From a virus, in the IMG/VR virus record IMGVR_UViG_3300046464_000101, positions 1 through 43,974 of that record: DNA of 43,974 nt; one strand, written 5' to 3'. The notes beneath the pieces were generated by a model, which was not told the origin of the DNA, did not search any database, and saw only the letters and a list, made by a program, of their open reading frames with translations. Every line of letters begins with the position of its first letter. Position 1 is the stretch's first letter. The position numbers and the translations under genes were made by a program. Positions 8,451-17,059 of this stretch are shown here, one piece after another.

Positions 8451-10229
8451 ATGGCATTTAGAAAGATACAAGTAAGTAATTTACAAAGCACAGAATCTGC
8501 TGTCAAAGACCCTTTACTAATACTTAATCAAGATTCATCAGAAGATGTTGATTCTGGTTTTTTATCAAAGAGAGGTATAAGCACATATTCTGGGCTTGTT
8601 CGTGACTCATCTACAGCAAAGTTCTTTTTAATTGAAGGAATTAATTTAGTATCAAACTCTCTTAATGATATTAGTGCAGTAGATGGTACATTAACAAAAG
8701 GTACACTAGAATTAAATTCTCTAAATGCTACAACAATATATGTAACAAGTCCAAGTGGTGCAATACATACAACAAATTTAGTAACAGAAAATATTGGCTA
8801 TTGGCCAGCAGATCCAACAGATACATCAAAACATATTTTAACAGTTGGTAATGCAAATACACCTGCTGAATACATAGGTAATTCAACAGGTTTGCATACA
8901 GGTACAGTTACACTTACTGGAATGTTTGATGCTACTAATGGAACTACACTAGGTAATTGGAACGGTTCGGTTTACGATATAACTGGTGCAAATAAAATTT
9001 TAGAAAGCGGAACCGGTAATTTAGATTCTGCCCTAACAGTTGATACAGCAACCGCAACAACATTAAATGCAGGTACTACTAATATTAGTGGCATTGCTAC
9101 ATTTACTGGAGGTAGTGTAGATTTTACTGGAACAAGTACATTAGGTAATTGGAACGGTGCAGTTTATGATAGAACTGGTAGCACACTTATCATTGAAGAT
9201 GATGCAACACCAGGACCTATTGTTCATGCAGACTTAGATGGTAATGTTACAGGTACTGTATCAGATATTTCAAATCATGGAATACAAAGTTTATCAGATG
9301 TTGATAGTACAGATACATCTGCTACTGGTGATATGCTATTGTATGATGGATCACAATGGGGACTTGTAAACTATGAAGATGAAATCAATACACGTATTAC
9401 AGCAAACAATAATAGTTTAACTGCAACAAGTTTATCAGATATTGGTTTTACAGGCGACACCGTTGCTAATGGAGACTTTCTTTTATATGACAGTAGCACA
9501 AGTAAATTTGGATATGTAAATTTTGCAAATGAAGTTAACGCATATGCAGATGCTAGAATTGCCTCTACAAATAGTAGCCACGTTTCATTTGGTAGTAGTA
9601 TTAGTGCTACTGCATTTGAAGGTAAACTATATGATACCAATGGCAATGTTATTATGGACAACACCAGTGGCAATGTAGGCATTGGTGGCAAAACAGCATC
9701 TTTTGATGAATTTGACGGTGACTTACATGGTGAAGTAATTCACCCAACTACTGGTGCCAAAGTAATTGATATGCAATACTCAACACCAATTTATACAGGT
9801 AATGTAGTAGGGGTATTACAAGGTGTAATTTATAACTCTAACGGAAACCCTGTACTAGATAACGGTTCAATAAGTGGAACTCCAAACTTTGGCGGAAATG
9901 TATCAGGTGATATAGATTCAAATGGTGCATCAACATTTAGTGGTAGTGTTAATTTCACAGGTGCTACAATAACTGGGTTACCAGCAGATTTATCAACTCG
10001 TACCACAGACGATTTAGCAGAAGGTACTACTAGAAAATATTATACAGATGCTAGAGTAGATGCAAGAATATCAACTAGCTTTGTTTTACCAAAAGGAACT
10101 ACAGCACAAAGACCAGCAAGTCCAGTAGAAGGACAAATGTATTTTAACACAGAAACAAGGATGTTTGAGGGTTGGGATGGACTAGATTGGCAACAACTTG
10201 TACCTTCTCAATTTCAAAGTACACCATAA
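8451..10229 (+). CDS. tail fibre-like virion protein
   Basis: A 592-residue protein starting MAFRKIQVSNLQSTESAV, an N-terminus shared with neighbouring fibre genes and perhaps an attachment segment. The middle is beta-rich with repeated GNWNGSVYD / GNWNGAVYD units (about residues 165 and 230) and LSDVDSTD / LSDIGFTGD units. Near the C-terminus is RTTDDLAEGTTRKYYTDARV, which is close to sequences in the fibre genes at 1393 and 10251. It ends with a short beta module, PVEGQMYFNTETRMFEGWDG, of the kind also seen in the sheath insertion. There is no S74 domain, so this fibre must fold without that chaperone. GGAG at 8442 precedes the start. Confidence 0.75.
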   Translation: MAFRKIQVSNLQSTESAVKDPLLILNQDSSEDVDSGFLSKRGISTYSGLVRDSSTAKFFLIEGINLVSNSLNDISAVDGTLTKGTLELNSLNATTIYVTSPSGAIHTTNLVTENIGYWPADPTDTSKHILTVGNANTPAEYIGNSTGLHTGTVTLTGMFDATNGTTLGNWNGSVYDITGANKILESGTGNLDSALTVDTATATTLNAGTTNISGIATFTGGSVDFTGTSTLGNWNGAVYDRTGSTLIIEDDATPGPIVHADLDGNVTGTVSDISNHGIQSLSDVDSTDTSATGDMLLYDGSQWGLVNYEDEINTRITANNNSLTATSLSDIGFTGDTVANGDFLLYDSSTSKFGYVNFANEVNAYADARIASTNSSHVSFGSSISATAFEGKLYDTNGNVIMDNTSGNVGIGGKTASFDEFDGDLHGEVIHPTTGAKVIDMQYSTPIYTGNVVGVLQGVIYNSNGNPVLDNGSISGTPNFGGNVSGDIDSNGASTFSGSVNFTGATITGLPADLSTRTTDDLAEGTTRKYYTDARVDARISTSFVLPKGTTAQRPASPVEGQMYFNTETRMFEGWDGLDWQQLVPSQFQSTP

Positions 10230-10233
10230 ATAG
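10225..10233 (+). promoter_or_regulatory. T4-type late promoter overlapping a stop codon (CATAAATAG)
   Basis: CATAAATA contains the TAA stop (10227-10229) of the upstream fibre gene and lies 18 bases from the next ATG. The mRNA leader would be very short, so activity is less certain. Confidence 0.5.
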
Positions 10234-10250
10234 TAGTAGAGGATATATAA

Positions 10251-11894
10251 ATGGCATTTAAAATTGGAAACAAAATAGTATTACACGACGCAGATCCTAG
10301 TGCAACATTATTAACAAACAGTAATTTAGATCAGTTACAAATTAATGGAGTAGATGTGTTCACGCATGATGGTACTACAGTTACATTACAGAATGTTGAG
10401 ATACCATCTCAAAATGCAACAAATGCAAGTTTAACAGCAAGTGTTAATACTAATACAGCAAACATTGCTACTAATACAGCAAATATTGCATCTAATGCTA
10501 CAGCGATATCAAATAATACTACAGCAATATCAAATAATGCTACAGCGATATCAAATAATGCTACAGCCATTACAAATAATGCTACAGCGATATCAAATAA
10601 TGCTACAGCTATTATAAACAACGAAACAGCAATTAATAATAATGTTACAGCAATAGCAAACACACTAGTAGATGCAAAAGCATATACAGATACACGTGAA
10701 ACAGCAATTACTACAGCATATACATCAGCTATAGCGTCATCTACATCAAGTGGTAGTACAGCGGCAAACTCATATACAGATACAGAAATTGCTACAGCTA
10801 CAGCAAGTATAACTACAGCATATCAAACTTATACAGATACAGCTGAAGCAGATGCAATTAGTACAGCTAACACTTATACAGATACTAGAGAAGTAGCAAT
10901 AACTACAGCATATGAAACATATACAGATACAGCAATATCAAATTTAGTTGATACAGCTCCAACAACATTAGATACATTAAATGAATTAGCGGCGGCACTT
11001 GGTGACGATGCAAACTTCTCAACAACAATAACAACTTCAATAGCAACAAAATTAGCTACAGCAGATTTTACAAGTACAGCAGATACTTGGTTAGGTACTA
11101 AAGATACAGGAGATTTAGCAGAAGGCTCTAATTTATATTATACAGATGCTAGAGTAGATTCTAGAATAACAGCAAACGCAAGTGGAACAATTACAAATTC
11201 AGATTTAGATATGAACGGTAATAAAGTTTTATTTGCTAACGTCTATGCAACAATAGGTGATCTTCCAAGTGCAAGTACATATCATGGAATGTTTGCTCAT
11301 GTACACGCAACAGGCAAAGGATATTTTGCTCATGCAGGTAACTGGGTAGAACTAGCTAATGCAAGTGAAGTATTTGATGGAAACTATAGCTCTTTATCAG
11401 GTGTTCCTAGTTTTGCAACAGTAGCAACGTCAGGTGATTATAGCGACCTTAGTAATAAACCAACAATTCCAACAGACAATAATCAATTAGCAAATGGTGC
11501 AGGATATGTTACAACTGATACAAACACAACATATACAGCAGGCAATGGATTATCATTAAGTGGAACAGAATTTTTAATGAGTGGTAGTTACACAGGTGAC
11601 TTTACAGCAACTGGTGATGTTACAGCATACTCAGATAAAAGATTAAAAAGAAATATTGAAACTATTACAAATGCAGTAGATACAGTAAGTAAATTACGTG
11701 GTGTACATTTTGAAAAAGATGGTAGAAATAGTACTGGTGTAATAGCACAAGAAGTAGAAGAAATATTGCCTCAAGTAGTACATACAGCTCCAGATGGAAT
11801 GAAATCAGTAGCATATGGTAATATAGTAGGTATTTTAATAGAAGCTATAAAAGAGCAACAAAAAGAGATAGAAGAATTAAAGAAAAGATTATAA
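10251..11894 (+). CDS. tail fibre protein with heptad stalk and S74 chaperone
   Basis: This 547-residue fibre protein has a clear three-part layout. The N-terminus is MAFKIGNKIVLHDADPSAT. A stalk of ten consecutive heptads (residues 66-135) has Ile every seventh residue (NATAISN type), like the stalks of trimeric coiled coils. The C-terminus is a peptidase S74 domain (about 460-547) with YSDKRLKRNI and GVIAQEVEEILPQVV, ending in a charged helix. Residues 326-367 closely match the 6293 gene (FANVYATIGDLPSASTYHG), so the two C-terminal halves are paralogous and may have exchanged sequence. Codon use is more AT-rich than in the 1393 gene. The ribosome site is AGAGGA. Confidence 0.85.
   Translation: MAFKIGNKIVLHDADPSATLLTNSNLDQLQINGVDVFTHDGTTVTLQNVEIPSQNATNASLTASVNTNTANIATNTANIASNATAISNNTTAISNNATAISNNATAITNNATAISNNATAIINNETAINNNVTAIANTLVDAKAYTDTRETAITTAYTSAIASSTSSGSTAANSYTDTEIATATASITTAYQTYTDTAEADAISTANTYTDTREVAITTAYETYTDTAISNLVDTAPTTLDTLNELAAALGDDANFSTTITTSIATKLATADFTSTADTWLGTKDTGDLAEGSNLYYTDARVDSRITANASGTITNSDLDMNGNKVLFANVYATIGDLPSASTYHGMFAHVHATGKGYFAHAGNWVELANASEVFDGNYSSLSGVPSFATVATSGDYSDLSNKPTIPTDNNQLANGAGYVTTDTNTTYTAGNGLSLSGTEFLMSGSYTGDFTATGDVTAYSDKRLKRNIETITNAVDTVSKLRGVHFEKDGRNSTGVIAQEVEEILPQVVHTAPDGMKSVAYGNIVGILIEAIKEQQKEIEELKKRL
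10446..10655 (+). repeat. 21-bp degenerate tandem repeats (ten heptads)
   Basis: Ten 21-base units encode heptads with an invariant Ile. The central units are nearly identical (AATAATGCTACAGCGATATC type). The array codes for the coiled-coil stalk of the fibre. Such arrays can lengthen or shorten by slippage or recombination without breaking frame. Confidence 0.8.
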
Positions 11895-11919
11895 ACTGCT
11901 ATATAACACGAGCTATATA

Positions 11920-11927
11920 GATAAATA
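11920..11927 (+). promoter_or_regulatory. T4-type late promoter (GATAAATA)
   Basis: GATAAATA lies 57 bases upstream of the small gene at 11985. A short CTATATA/TATATAG inverted repeat (11898-11920) runs into it. Confidence 0.6.
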
Positions 11928-11984
11928 ATACTACAAGCAATATGCTTGTAATTAACGTTAATTACAATTTGACAGGAGAATAAT

Positions 11985-12173
11985 ATGTCGACATTACCAG
12001 CAACCGGTTCAACAATTTCAATGTCAACTGTGCGTAACTATTTTGGATTAAGTGGTACAGTATCACTGAGCCAATTAGGTAACACAATATCACCGTCAGT
12101 GACGTCAAATATCAAACTTTCAGCTACCTTTGGTGGTTGGCAGTATCCGTCAGCAACTGGTGGTCACCCATAA
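11985..12173 (+). CDS. small virion-type protein, 62 aa
   Basis: A 62-residue protein beginning MSTLPATGSTISMSTVRNYF and ending in a Gly/Pro tail (GGWQYPSATGGHP). The pattern of a TGSTISMS start followed by a short helix is common in small phage structural proteins encoded beside tail fibres, but I cannot name a family with certainty. CAGGAG at 11974 is a strong ribosome site. The gene stands alone between a late promoter and a strong terminator, so it is expected to be made late and in quantity. Confidence 0.65.
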   Translation: MSTLPATGSTISMSTVRNYFGLSGTVSLSQLGNTISPSVTSNIKLSATFGGWQYPSATGGHP

Positions 12174-12194
12174 GAAATTGTATAAAATAATTTT

Positions 12195-12233
12195 AGTAAG
12201 CACGTTGTTTATACTTGACAACGTGCTTACTTT
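12195..12233 (+). terminator. rho-independent terminator, 14-bp stem
   Basis: AGTAAGCACGTTGT (12195-12208) pairs perfectly with ACAACGTGCTTACT (12218-12231), followed by TTT. It separates the fibre region from the enzyme operon. Confidence 0.8.
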
Positions 12234-12243
12234 AATGTAAAAT
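12215..12243 (+). promoter_or_regulatory. possible sigma-70 promoter embedded in terminator arm
   Basis: TTGACA (12215-12220), 17 bases, then TAAAAT (12238-12243). The -35 lies in the loop and right arm of the terminator hairpin. The match is good, but chance overlap is possible in AT-rich DNA. Confidence 0.35.
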
Positions 12244-12261
12244 AAATACACTATATAAATA
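12241..12261 (+). promoter_or_regulatory. tandem T4-type late promoters
   Basis: AATAAATA (12241-12248) and a perfect TATAAATA (12254-12261) lie in tandem upstream of the enzyme operon. Initiation a few bases downstream would exclude the in-frame ATG at 12264 and supports ATG 12303 as the true start. Confidence 0.8.
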
Positions 12262-12302
12262 CTATGACTAATAGTAGAGTAAACTCAACACAGGAGAAAA
12301 CA

Positions 12303-12722
12303 ATGATTAGAACTCGATACGAGATTGAAACGTTCGTACTTGGAGCACACCCGTCTCCAGCCAGAAAGGCACAAGTACTTACACAAGAGCTAATGAAAGC
12401 TCGTGAAACATCACACCCAGATCTTCCAGTACTAGAAGCAATTTATAAAGATTTTTCTGCAGAACATAATGTAGAAGATCTTACAAAAGATATTGAATCC
12501 ACTGAAGAAGAATATTGGGTACACAGATTAGCAAAACTAGCGGCAATTGATATTCTTACAATTGGTAAGGTACAACCAGAGCATATGGCTTATATGGTTG
12601 CATTGCCAGATGAAGCTTTTAAGGCATCGGTTAAAGAAGCTACAAGTATTGCTAAACAATTAAATTATGAGGTTCAACAAATTGAAGCTGAACTTCAAGC
12701 AGATTTAGCATCTGCAAAATAA
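12303..12722 (+). CDS. conserved hypothetical protein heading the enzyme operon
   Basis: This 139-residue, mostly helical protein starts MIRTRYEIETFVLGAHPSPA. I chose ATG 12303 because CAGGAG lies 7 bases upstream and the late promoter lies at 12254. The in-frame ATG at 12264 would fall at or before the transcript start. No domain is recognised. It is a soluble acidic protein with no membrane segment. It is the first gene of a tightly packed operon that continues with glycosyltransferase-like and oxygenase genes, so it may be a virion or accessory protein of that pathway, but nothing in the sequence proves this. Confidence 0.6.
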   Translation: MIRTRYEIETFVLGAHPSPARKAQVLTQELMKARETSHPDLPVLEAIYKDFSAEHNVEDLTKDIESTEEEYWVHRLAKLAAIDILTIGKVQPEHMAYMVALPDEAFKASVKEATSIAKQLNYEVQQIEAELQADLASAK

Positions 12723-12727
12723 TCTGA

Positions 12728-13378
12728 ATGGTATCAACACCATCATTTTATCATAAAAAAAACAACTCCGCTAATGTAGCTATTTGCGTTCCTGTGCGAG
12801 ATAATGTTACTGCGGTTTTTGCTTACAGTCTTGCTATGCTTCAACGAAAGTGTGGTGAGGCTGGATTAGCAACTTCTCTCCATTTTAATATGGGTAGTGA
12901 AGTTACTATGCAAAGACAACAGTTAGTATCTGAAGCATTGGAAACAAATTGTACTCACATTATGTGGATTGATTCTGATATGAACTTTCCAGTAGATACC
13001 CTAAATATATTATTAGCGGCAGACAAAGATATTGTTGCTGGAAATTATTCAACAAGAGTTCCACCACATAGACCTGTTGCTTTTAGAAGTAAGAACAATT
13101 TAGATGACAGAGTTTTTACTGGTACAGGCGTAGAAAAAGTATGGGCTGTTGGAAGTGGAATGATGTTAGTAAAAAGAGAAGTTTATAAAAAACTATCTTC
13201 GCCTTTTTATAAGATTGAATACTCTGAGGATTATTCAAGTTTAATAGGAGAGGACGTATATTTTTGTACAAGAGCTAATGAGGCAGGATATGAAGTATAT
13301 GTAAGTCACGAACTGAGTGACAAGATAGCACATATAGGAACACGTGCATTTACAGTTAAAGGCGATTGCAATGATTAA
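12728..13378 (+). CDS. GT-A type glycosyltransferase
   Basis: This 216-residue protein is predicted to transfer a sugar from a nucleotide-sugar donor. The opening NVAICVPVRDNVTAVFAYSL is the first strand and loop of a GT-A (family 2-like) fold. IDSDMNFP (Asp82-Ser-Asp84) is the metal-binding DxD motif. VWAVGSGMMLVKREV and IGEDVYFCTRANEAG match the acceptor-side strands and the ED motif of the fold. The gene starts 5 bases after the previous stop without a clear ribosome site, so reinitiation is likely. It overlaps the next gene by 8 bases. The acceptor is unknown; the fibre proteins upstream or the host envelope are the natural candidates. Confidence 0.8.
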   Translation: MVSTPSFYHKKNNSANVAICVPVRDNVTAVFAYSLAMLQRKCGEAGLATSLHFNMGSEVTMQRQQLVSEALETNCTHIMWIDSDMNFPVDTLNILLAADKDIVAGNYSTRVPPHRPVAFRSKNNLDDRVFTGTGVEKVWAVGSGMMLVKREVYKKLSSPFYKIEYSEDYSSLIGEDVYFCTRANEAGYEVYVSHELSDKIAHIGTRAFTVKGDCND

Positions 13379-14462
13379 TATAAAAAATAACCAAAGAGAA
13401 TTTACAGGACAGAACGTTGTCACACCTTGGGATAGACTCAAAAAATTTATGTTTGGAAGTTACCCAATTATTAAAACACCAATAAGATTAAAAGATGAAG
13501 ACGATATTTTAGATTTAGCAAAAAAGTATAAAGATGAAGCAGACATGGCTTGGGTTGTGTTTGATGAAATTGAAGTTAACCCAAAATTTCCTTGGCACTA
13601 TAGGCCAAGTGATTTAGGTAAAAAAGTTATTCACACGTTTCCTAGAGTAGTTAAAAGAACAAACAGACCAGTAAGTTGGGGAGATGTTAGATTAGTTCCT
13701 ACTAACGGAGTTTCTCATGGTGAGGTAGAAAATAAATTGGTAGCAAGTTTTCACGTTGCAGAATTTGATATCTTTATGATTAGTTACCACGAAGCTGAAG
13801 CAGATGAGAATTTTCAAAAGTTAAAAAACAGATTTAAAGATGCACAACACGTAAAGAACGTTGAAGGTATTGGTAATGCTCATAAACGTGTAGGTGAATT
13901 AGCAAAAACTGAAATGGTTTATATTGTTGATGCAGATGCAGACATTATGGGTGACTTTAGTTTTGACTATATTCCACCAATGAGTAAAAGAAAAAATACA
14001 ACATATGTATGGAGTGCTAGAAATCCAGTAAATGGATTAGAGTATGGATATGGTGGTGTTAAATTATTTCCAAAAGTTCAATTATTAGAGCTAGGGCACG
14101 AATTACCAGATTATACAACTGGTGCAAGTTTTTATCAACCTATTGCAGATGTATCAAACATTACAAGATTTAATAAAGATCCATATAGAACATGGCGTAG
14201 TGCATTCCGTGAATGTGTTAAACTAGCAAGTTCAGTTAATCCTAACCAAAAACAAAAAGAAACAGATGAAAGATTAGAAACATGGTGTACCACAGATGTT
14301 GGAGCTCGTTTTGGTCGTTACTGTTTAAAAGGTGCATTAGAAGGCAAGGAATATGGAATAGCAAACAAAGACGATAACGAAGCATTAACTAAAATTAATG
14401 ACTTTGAATGGTTACGTGAACAATTTGTTGCTAGTATGAAAAAGAGGGTCACTGACCAGTAA
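13371..14462 (+). CDS. glycosyltransferase-like protein with DxD motif
   Basis: This 363-residue protein is counted from ATG 13371, which overlaps the previous gene by 8 bases; the earlier in-frame ATG 13344 lies deep inside that gene. MVYIVDADADIMGDF (Asp187-Asp191) looks like the strand-DxD element of a GT-A glycosyltransferase. The region YVWSARNPVNGLEYGYGG is a conserved-looking block typical of a phage family found in T4-like marine phages. The N-terminal third (PWHYRPSDLGKKVIHTFPR) is unassigned. Tight coupling to the preceding DxD enzyme supports a joint role. The fold call is inference from motif and context; the donor and acceptor are unknown. Confidence 0.55.
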   Translation: MINIKNNQREFTGQNVVTPWDRLKKFMFGSYPIIKTPIRLKDEDDILDLAKKYKDEADMAWVVFDEIEVNPKFPWHYRPSDLGKKVIHTFPRVVKRTNRPVSWGDVRLVPTNGVSHGEVENKLVASFHVAEFDIFMISYHEAEADENFQKLKNRFKDAQHVKNVEGIGNAHKRVGELAKTEMVYIVDADADIMGDFSFDYIPPMSKRKNTTYVWSARNPVNGLEYGYGGVKLFPKVQLLELGHELPDYTTGASFYQPIADVSNITRFNKDPYRTWRSAFRECVKLASSVNPNQKQKETDERLETWCTTDVGARFGRYCLKGALEGKEYGIANKDDNEALTKINDFEWLREQFVASMKKRVTDQ

Positions 14463-14756
14463 ATGACACAATGGTTTCGAAATGCAATTCATCATTTAAA
14501 AGTAGAAACAGGTTGGGGCTACTTTTATCACTTGTGGCATAGTATTCAAAATACATGGTCTTTATTAGTAATAGCATTTAAAAGTTTAGTACACGGATTA
14601 TTTCCTTGGATATGGAAGGCAGATGCACCTAAAGGTGTTATTAAAATGTATCATCAAATTATGAGAATAGAACATATTGCTAAAATGGACAAATTAAGAG
14701 AGATACCAAAAAATGAACGATATAAATCCAATAAATCTATTAACCCTACTGAATAG
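14463..14756 (+). CDS. DUF6356-like small membrane-associated protein
   Basis: A 97-residue protein with a hydrophobic stretch at about residues 25-50 (SLLVIAFKSLVHGLFPWIW) followed by a charged tail. A helix with an LVHGLFPW core after a GWGYFYH segment resembles the small DUF6356 family, members of which are often encoded near capsule or glycan genes. The start directly abuts the upstream stop (TAA-ATG). Its last 44 bases overlap the next reading frame. The assignment is by eye; the function is unknown. Confidence 0.55.
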   Translation: MTQWFRNAIHHLKVETGWGYFYHLWHSIQNTWSLLVIAFKSLVHGLFPWIWKADAPKGVIKMYHQIMRIEHIAKMDKLREIPKNERYKSNKSINPTE

Positions 14757-15300
14757 TTATGGCGATATAGTAGAATTAAACCAGAAGTTAGATTCAGATC
14801 AAGTAATAAAAGAACTTGAGAGATTAGAATGGGAAAAAGGACCTAACGGTAAACAAGGTATTAACTTAACAGGTCCAGAAAAAGGACTTGGACTTGAAGA
14901 TAAAAATAAACACGAGCAAGATCAACCAGTAAATGAAAACTTATTAAAATGTACTGCATTATATGATTTTTTTACACAATGGTCAGACCTAGCTAGATGC
15001 AGAGCAGTAAAATTAGAAGCTGGTAGCTTCTTTACTATGCACAGAGACGCATTTAGATTTAATCCACAAATAAGAATTTTTATTCCACTTAATAAAACAG
15101 AAATACATCAATGGAATTTTTTATACGAAGAAAGACGTGTAGAATTTAAACCAGGTGTTCCGTATGTATTAAATACTCGTAAGCAACATGGAAGTTTTGC
15201 AATGGAAGGTGGAATATATCATATATTAATGAGCTTATATTTAACTGAAGCTAACCTTAAAACAATTATAAATTCGTTACCAAACTGTAAGGAAAGATAA
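14713..15300 (+). CDS. aspartyl/asparaginyl beta-hydroxylase-like oxygenase
   Basis: This 195-residue protein is predicted to be a 2-oxoglutarate/Fe(II) dioxygenase of the AspH type. His110-Arg-Asp112 (in GSFFTMHRDAF) and His159 (NTRKQHGSF) can form the iron-binding facial triad. RIFIPLN is the usual central strand. The Arg that normally follows the distal His is absent (GGIYHILMSLYL), a feature shared with the enzyme at 30958, to which it is clearly paralogous. ATG 14713 gives a 44-base overlap with the upstream gene; no better start is visible downstream. Its stop overlaps the next ATG (TAATG). The substrate is unknown. Confidence 0.7.
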   Translation: MNDINPINLLTLLNSYGDIVELNQKLDSDQVIKELERLEWEKGPNGKQGINLTGPEKGLGLEDKNKHEQDQPVNENLLKCTALYDFFTQWSDLARCRAVKLEAGSFFTMHRDAFRFNPQIRIFIPLNKTEIHQWNFLYEERRVEFKPGVPYVLNTRKQHGSFAMEGGIYHILMSLYLTEANLKTIINSLPNCKER

Positions 15301-16253
15301 TGAAAGAAAAAACAGATAAAAATTATTATAGTGGTGAAAAAATTGATGATTTAGTTGATGCAGTTAAAAAAGCAGAACATACAAAACAAGAAGGTGTAAC
15401 GCAACAAGACGAGTCATACGAAAAAGTAATGTATAGTGACGAACAAATGGAAGAACATAAGAAGATGGATAACATCTTTAAAGTAGATGGGGTTCCAAGT
15501 AGATGGGAACATAATAAATTACGTGCTAATTGGCATTTTGATCCATTTGCAGATCCAAACGAAGAAACCTTTGTAATACCTTGTAGATTTGAAGGAGACT
15601 TTGAACCAGCAGTTAGATATGCAGTAGAACATTCAAAAGAAATGACTATAGGAAACTATAGAAATAGAAATTTAAGCAAACAAGACAAAGACTTGCATGA
15701 CGGTGAGATACAAGACGTTCTAAATGCATCTGGTAAAGAAGATGTAAGTAGTATGTATCATGATATGATTGTAAGAAGTAGGTTTAAAGAAGGTGAAGAG
15801 AATTATTATGCTCAACGTAACCCTGCACCAGAGTATGAAATATTATTACGAATGATTGATACATTAGAAGTAGAAGTACATCAGTCAAGAATGCATATAC
15901 AAAAATTAGGACAAGTTACACCTATACATATTGATCAACAAATGAGATATGCAAGACCAGGTTGGCGTAAAGTATGGACTGATGCAGGTGCAGACAAGAA
16001 TCCTTTAAAATTAAGAAGATTCCTAGTTCATTTACAAGATTGGGATTATGGTCATGTATGGCAGTTTGGTAACACTTACCATCAAGGATATAAAGCAGGT
16101 ACTTGTATAACTTACGATTGGTGTAATATGCCACATGGTACAGCCAACTTTGGATTTACTCCAAGAGTAACATTTCAATTTACAGGCTTTGTAAGTGATA
16201 AAGTACAACATATGATTGATAACCCAGATCCTAACAGAATTATAAAAGTATGA
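15300..16253 (+). CDS. 2OG-Fe(II) dioxygenase family protein
   Basis: This 317-residue protein has a charged, apparently flexible N-terminus (about 1-60) and a C-terminal oxygenase core. His210-Ile-Asp212 (TPIHIDQQ), His279 (NMPHGTANFG) and Arg289 (TPRVTFQFTG) form a complete HxD...H...R set in the right order and spacing for a double-stranded beta-helix enzyme. RRFLVHLQDWDYGHVWQFG supplies the central strands. The start overlaps the previous stop by one base with AAGGAAAG upstream, and the end overlaps the next gene as ATGA. Its role is likely oxidation of a protein, sugar or lipid in the same modification pathway. The substrate is not visible. Confidence 0.7.
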   Translation: MKEKTDKNYYSGEKIDDLVDAVKKAEHTKQEGVTQQDESYEKVMYSDEQMEEHKKMDNIFKVDGVPSRWEHNKLRANWHFDPFADPNEETFVIPCRFEGDFEPAVRYAVEHSKEMTIGNYRNRNLSKQDKDLHDGEIQDVLNASGKEDVSSMYHDMIVRSRFKEGEENYYAQRNPAPEYEILLRMIDTLEVEVHQSRMHIQKLGQVTPIHIDQQMRYARPGWRKVWTDAGADKNPLKLRRFLVHLQDWDYGHVWQFGNTYHQGYKAGTCITYDWCNMPHGTANFGFTPRVTFQFTGFVSDKVQHMIDNPDPNRIIKV

Positions 16254-17059
16254 TAGAAAAAGACTTTCCAGATAAACAAGACTCACGATATCACTACAAA
16301 CAAACACTAAGGCCTGAAAAACAAATAAGAGAACCAAATACTAGTACAAAGTATTACGGAAGACATGATACAGGAAACAAGTGTAAAGTAGGTGAAGGTG
16401 GATCAGATCATTTTACACATGGTGCTATACAAGAACTTGATTGGGATAACGATCCAAAATTAGACTTTGAGTATACATGGAACAAATATGGATATAGAGG
16501 ACCAGATGATTTAACCAATATAGGAATACTATTTGCAGGATCAAGTTTACTACTTGGTACAGGATTACCATATGAAAAATCAATACCTTATTTAGTTTCA
16601 AAAGAACTTGGATTAGATCATTTCAATTTAAGTGACTTTGATACTCTTACAGATATGGCAGATAAGTTATTTGACTTGACAAACTTAAATCCAAAGTATA
16701 TTATATTAAATGACTTCTGGGGTATAAATGATACCAATTGGCTTATGCGTTATTGGATACCAAAAGAAAAAGATACAAAAGTAGTAAAAGAAGTAAGAGA
16801 AACTTTTAAAAACAGTAATGGTAAAATATTTAAAATGTTCGAACTAGCATTAAAACAAACATTTCCAAATTCAAAGTATTTTATACTACAACCTAATGAA
16901 AGACGAAAGCATTGGTTTTATGATTACGAGCCAAAAGATATTAAATCAATATATTACACACAAGAAGAAATGATAGACCTGGCTAGAGATCAAACACATC
17001 CTGGTCCAAAAACACACAAATATTTAACAGAGAAAATTATTAATGAATTATCAAGGTGA
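16250..17059 (+). CDS. SGNH/GDSL hydrolase-like protein
   Basis: This 269-residue protein looks like a member of the SGNH esterase superfamily. Seen in order are WNKYGYRGPDD (about 77-87, the N-x-x-G-[YF]-R segment common before block I), LFAGSSLLLGTG (95-105, with Ser98/Ser99 as candidate nucleophile), ILNDFWGIND (block III-like Asn/Gly region) and DQTHPGPKTHKYL near the C-terminus (Asp/His of block V). Members remove or transfer acyl groups on glycans and lipids, which fits an operon of glycosyltransferase-like enzymes. It overlaps its neighbours by 4 and 17 bases. The nucleophile assignment needs structural modelling. Confidence 0.6.
   Translation: MIEKDFPDKQDSRYHYKQTLRPEKQIREPNTSTKYYGRHDTGNKCKVGEGGSDHFTHGAIQELDWDNDPKLDFEYTWNKYGYRGPDDLTNIGILFAGSSLLLGTGLPYEKSIPYLVSKELGLDHFNLSDFDTLTDMADKLFDLTNLNPKYIILNDFWGINDTNWLMRYWIPKEKDTKVVKEVRETFKNSNGKIFKMFELALKQTFPNSKYFILQPNERRKHWFYDYEPKDIKSIYYTQEEMIDLARDQTHPGPKTHKYLTEKIINELSR

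Noticed and set aside
10446-10655. Regular repeats considered as a CRISPR array
   Set aside because: Units are contiguous, in frame every 21 bases and have no spacers; they encode coiled-coil heptads.
10409-10663. Minus-strand hydrophobic frame opposite the heptad array
   Set aside because: Its apparent membrane repeats are only the complement of the 21-bp coding repeats, and no start signal is present.
11969-11974. TTGACA just before the gene at 11985
   Set aside because: It overlaps the ribosome-binding region and any -10 would lie inside the gene; the late octamer at 11920 explains expression better.
12264-12302. Upstream ATG of the 12303 gene
   Set aside because: It lies at or before the expected start of transcripts from the TATAAATA at 12254 and has no ribosome site.
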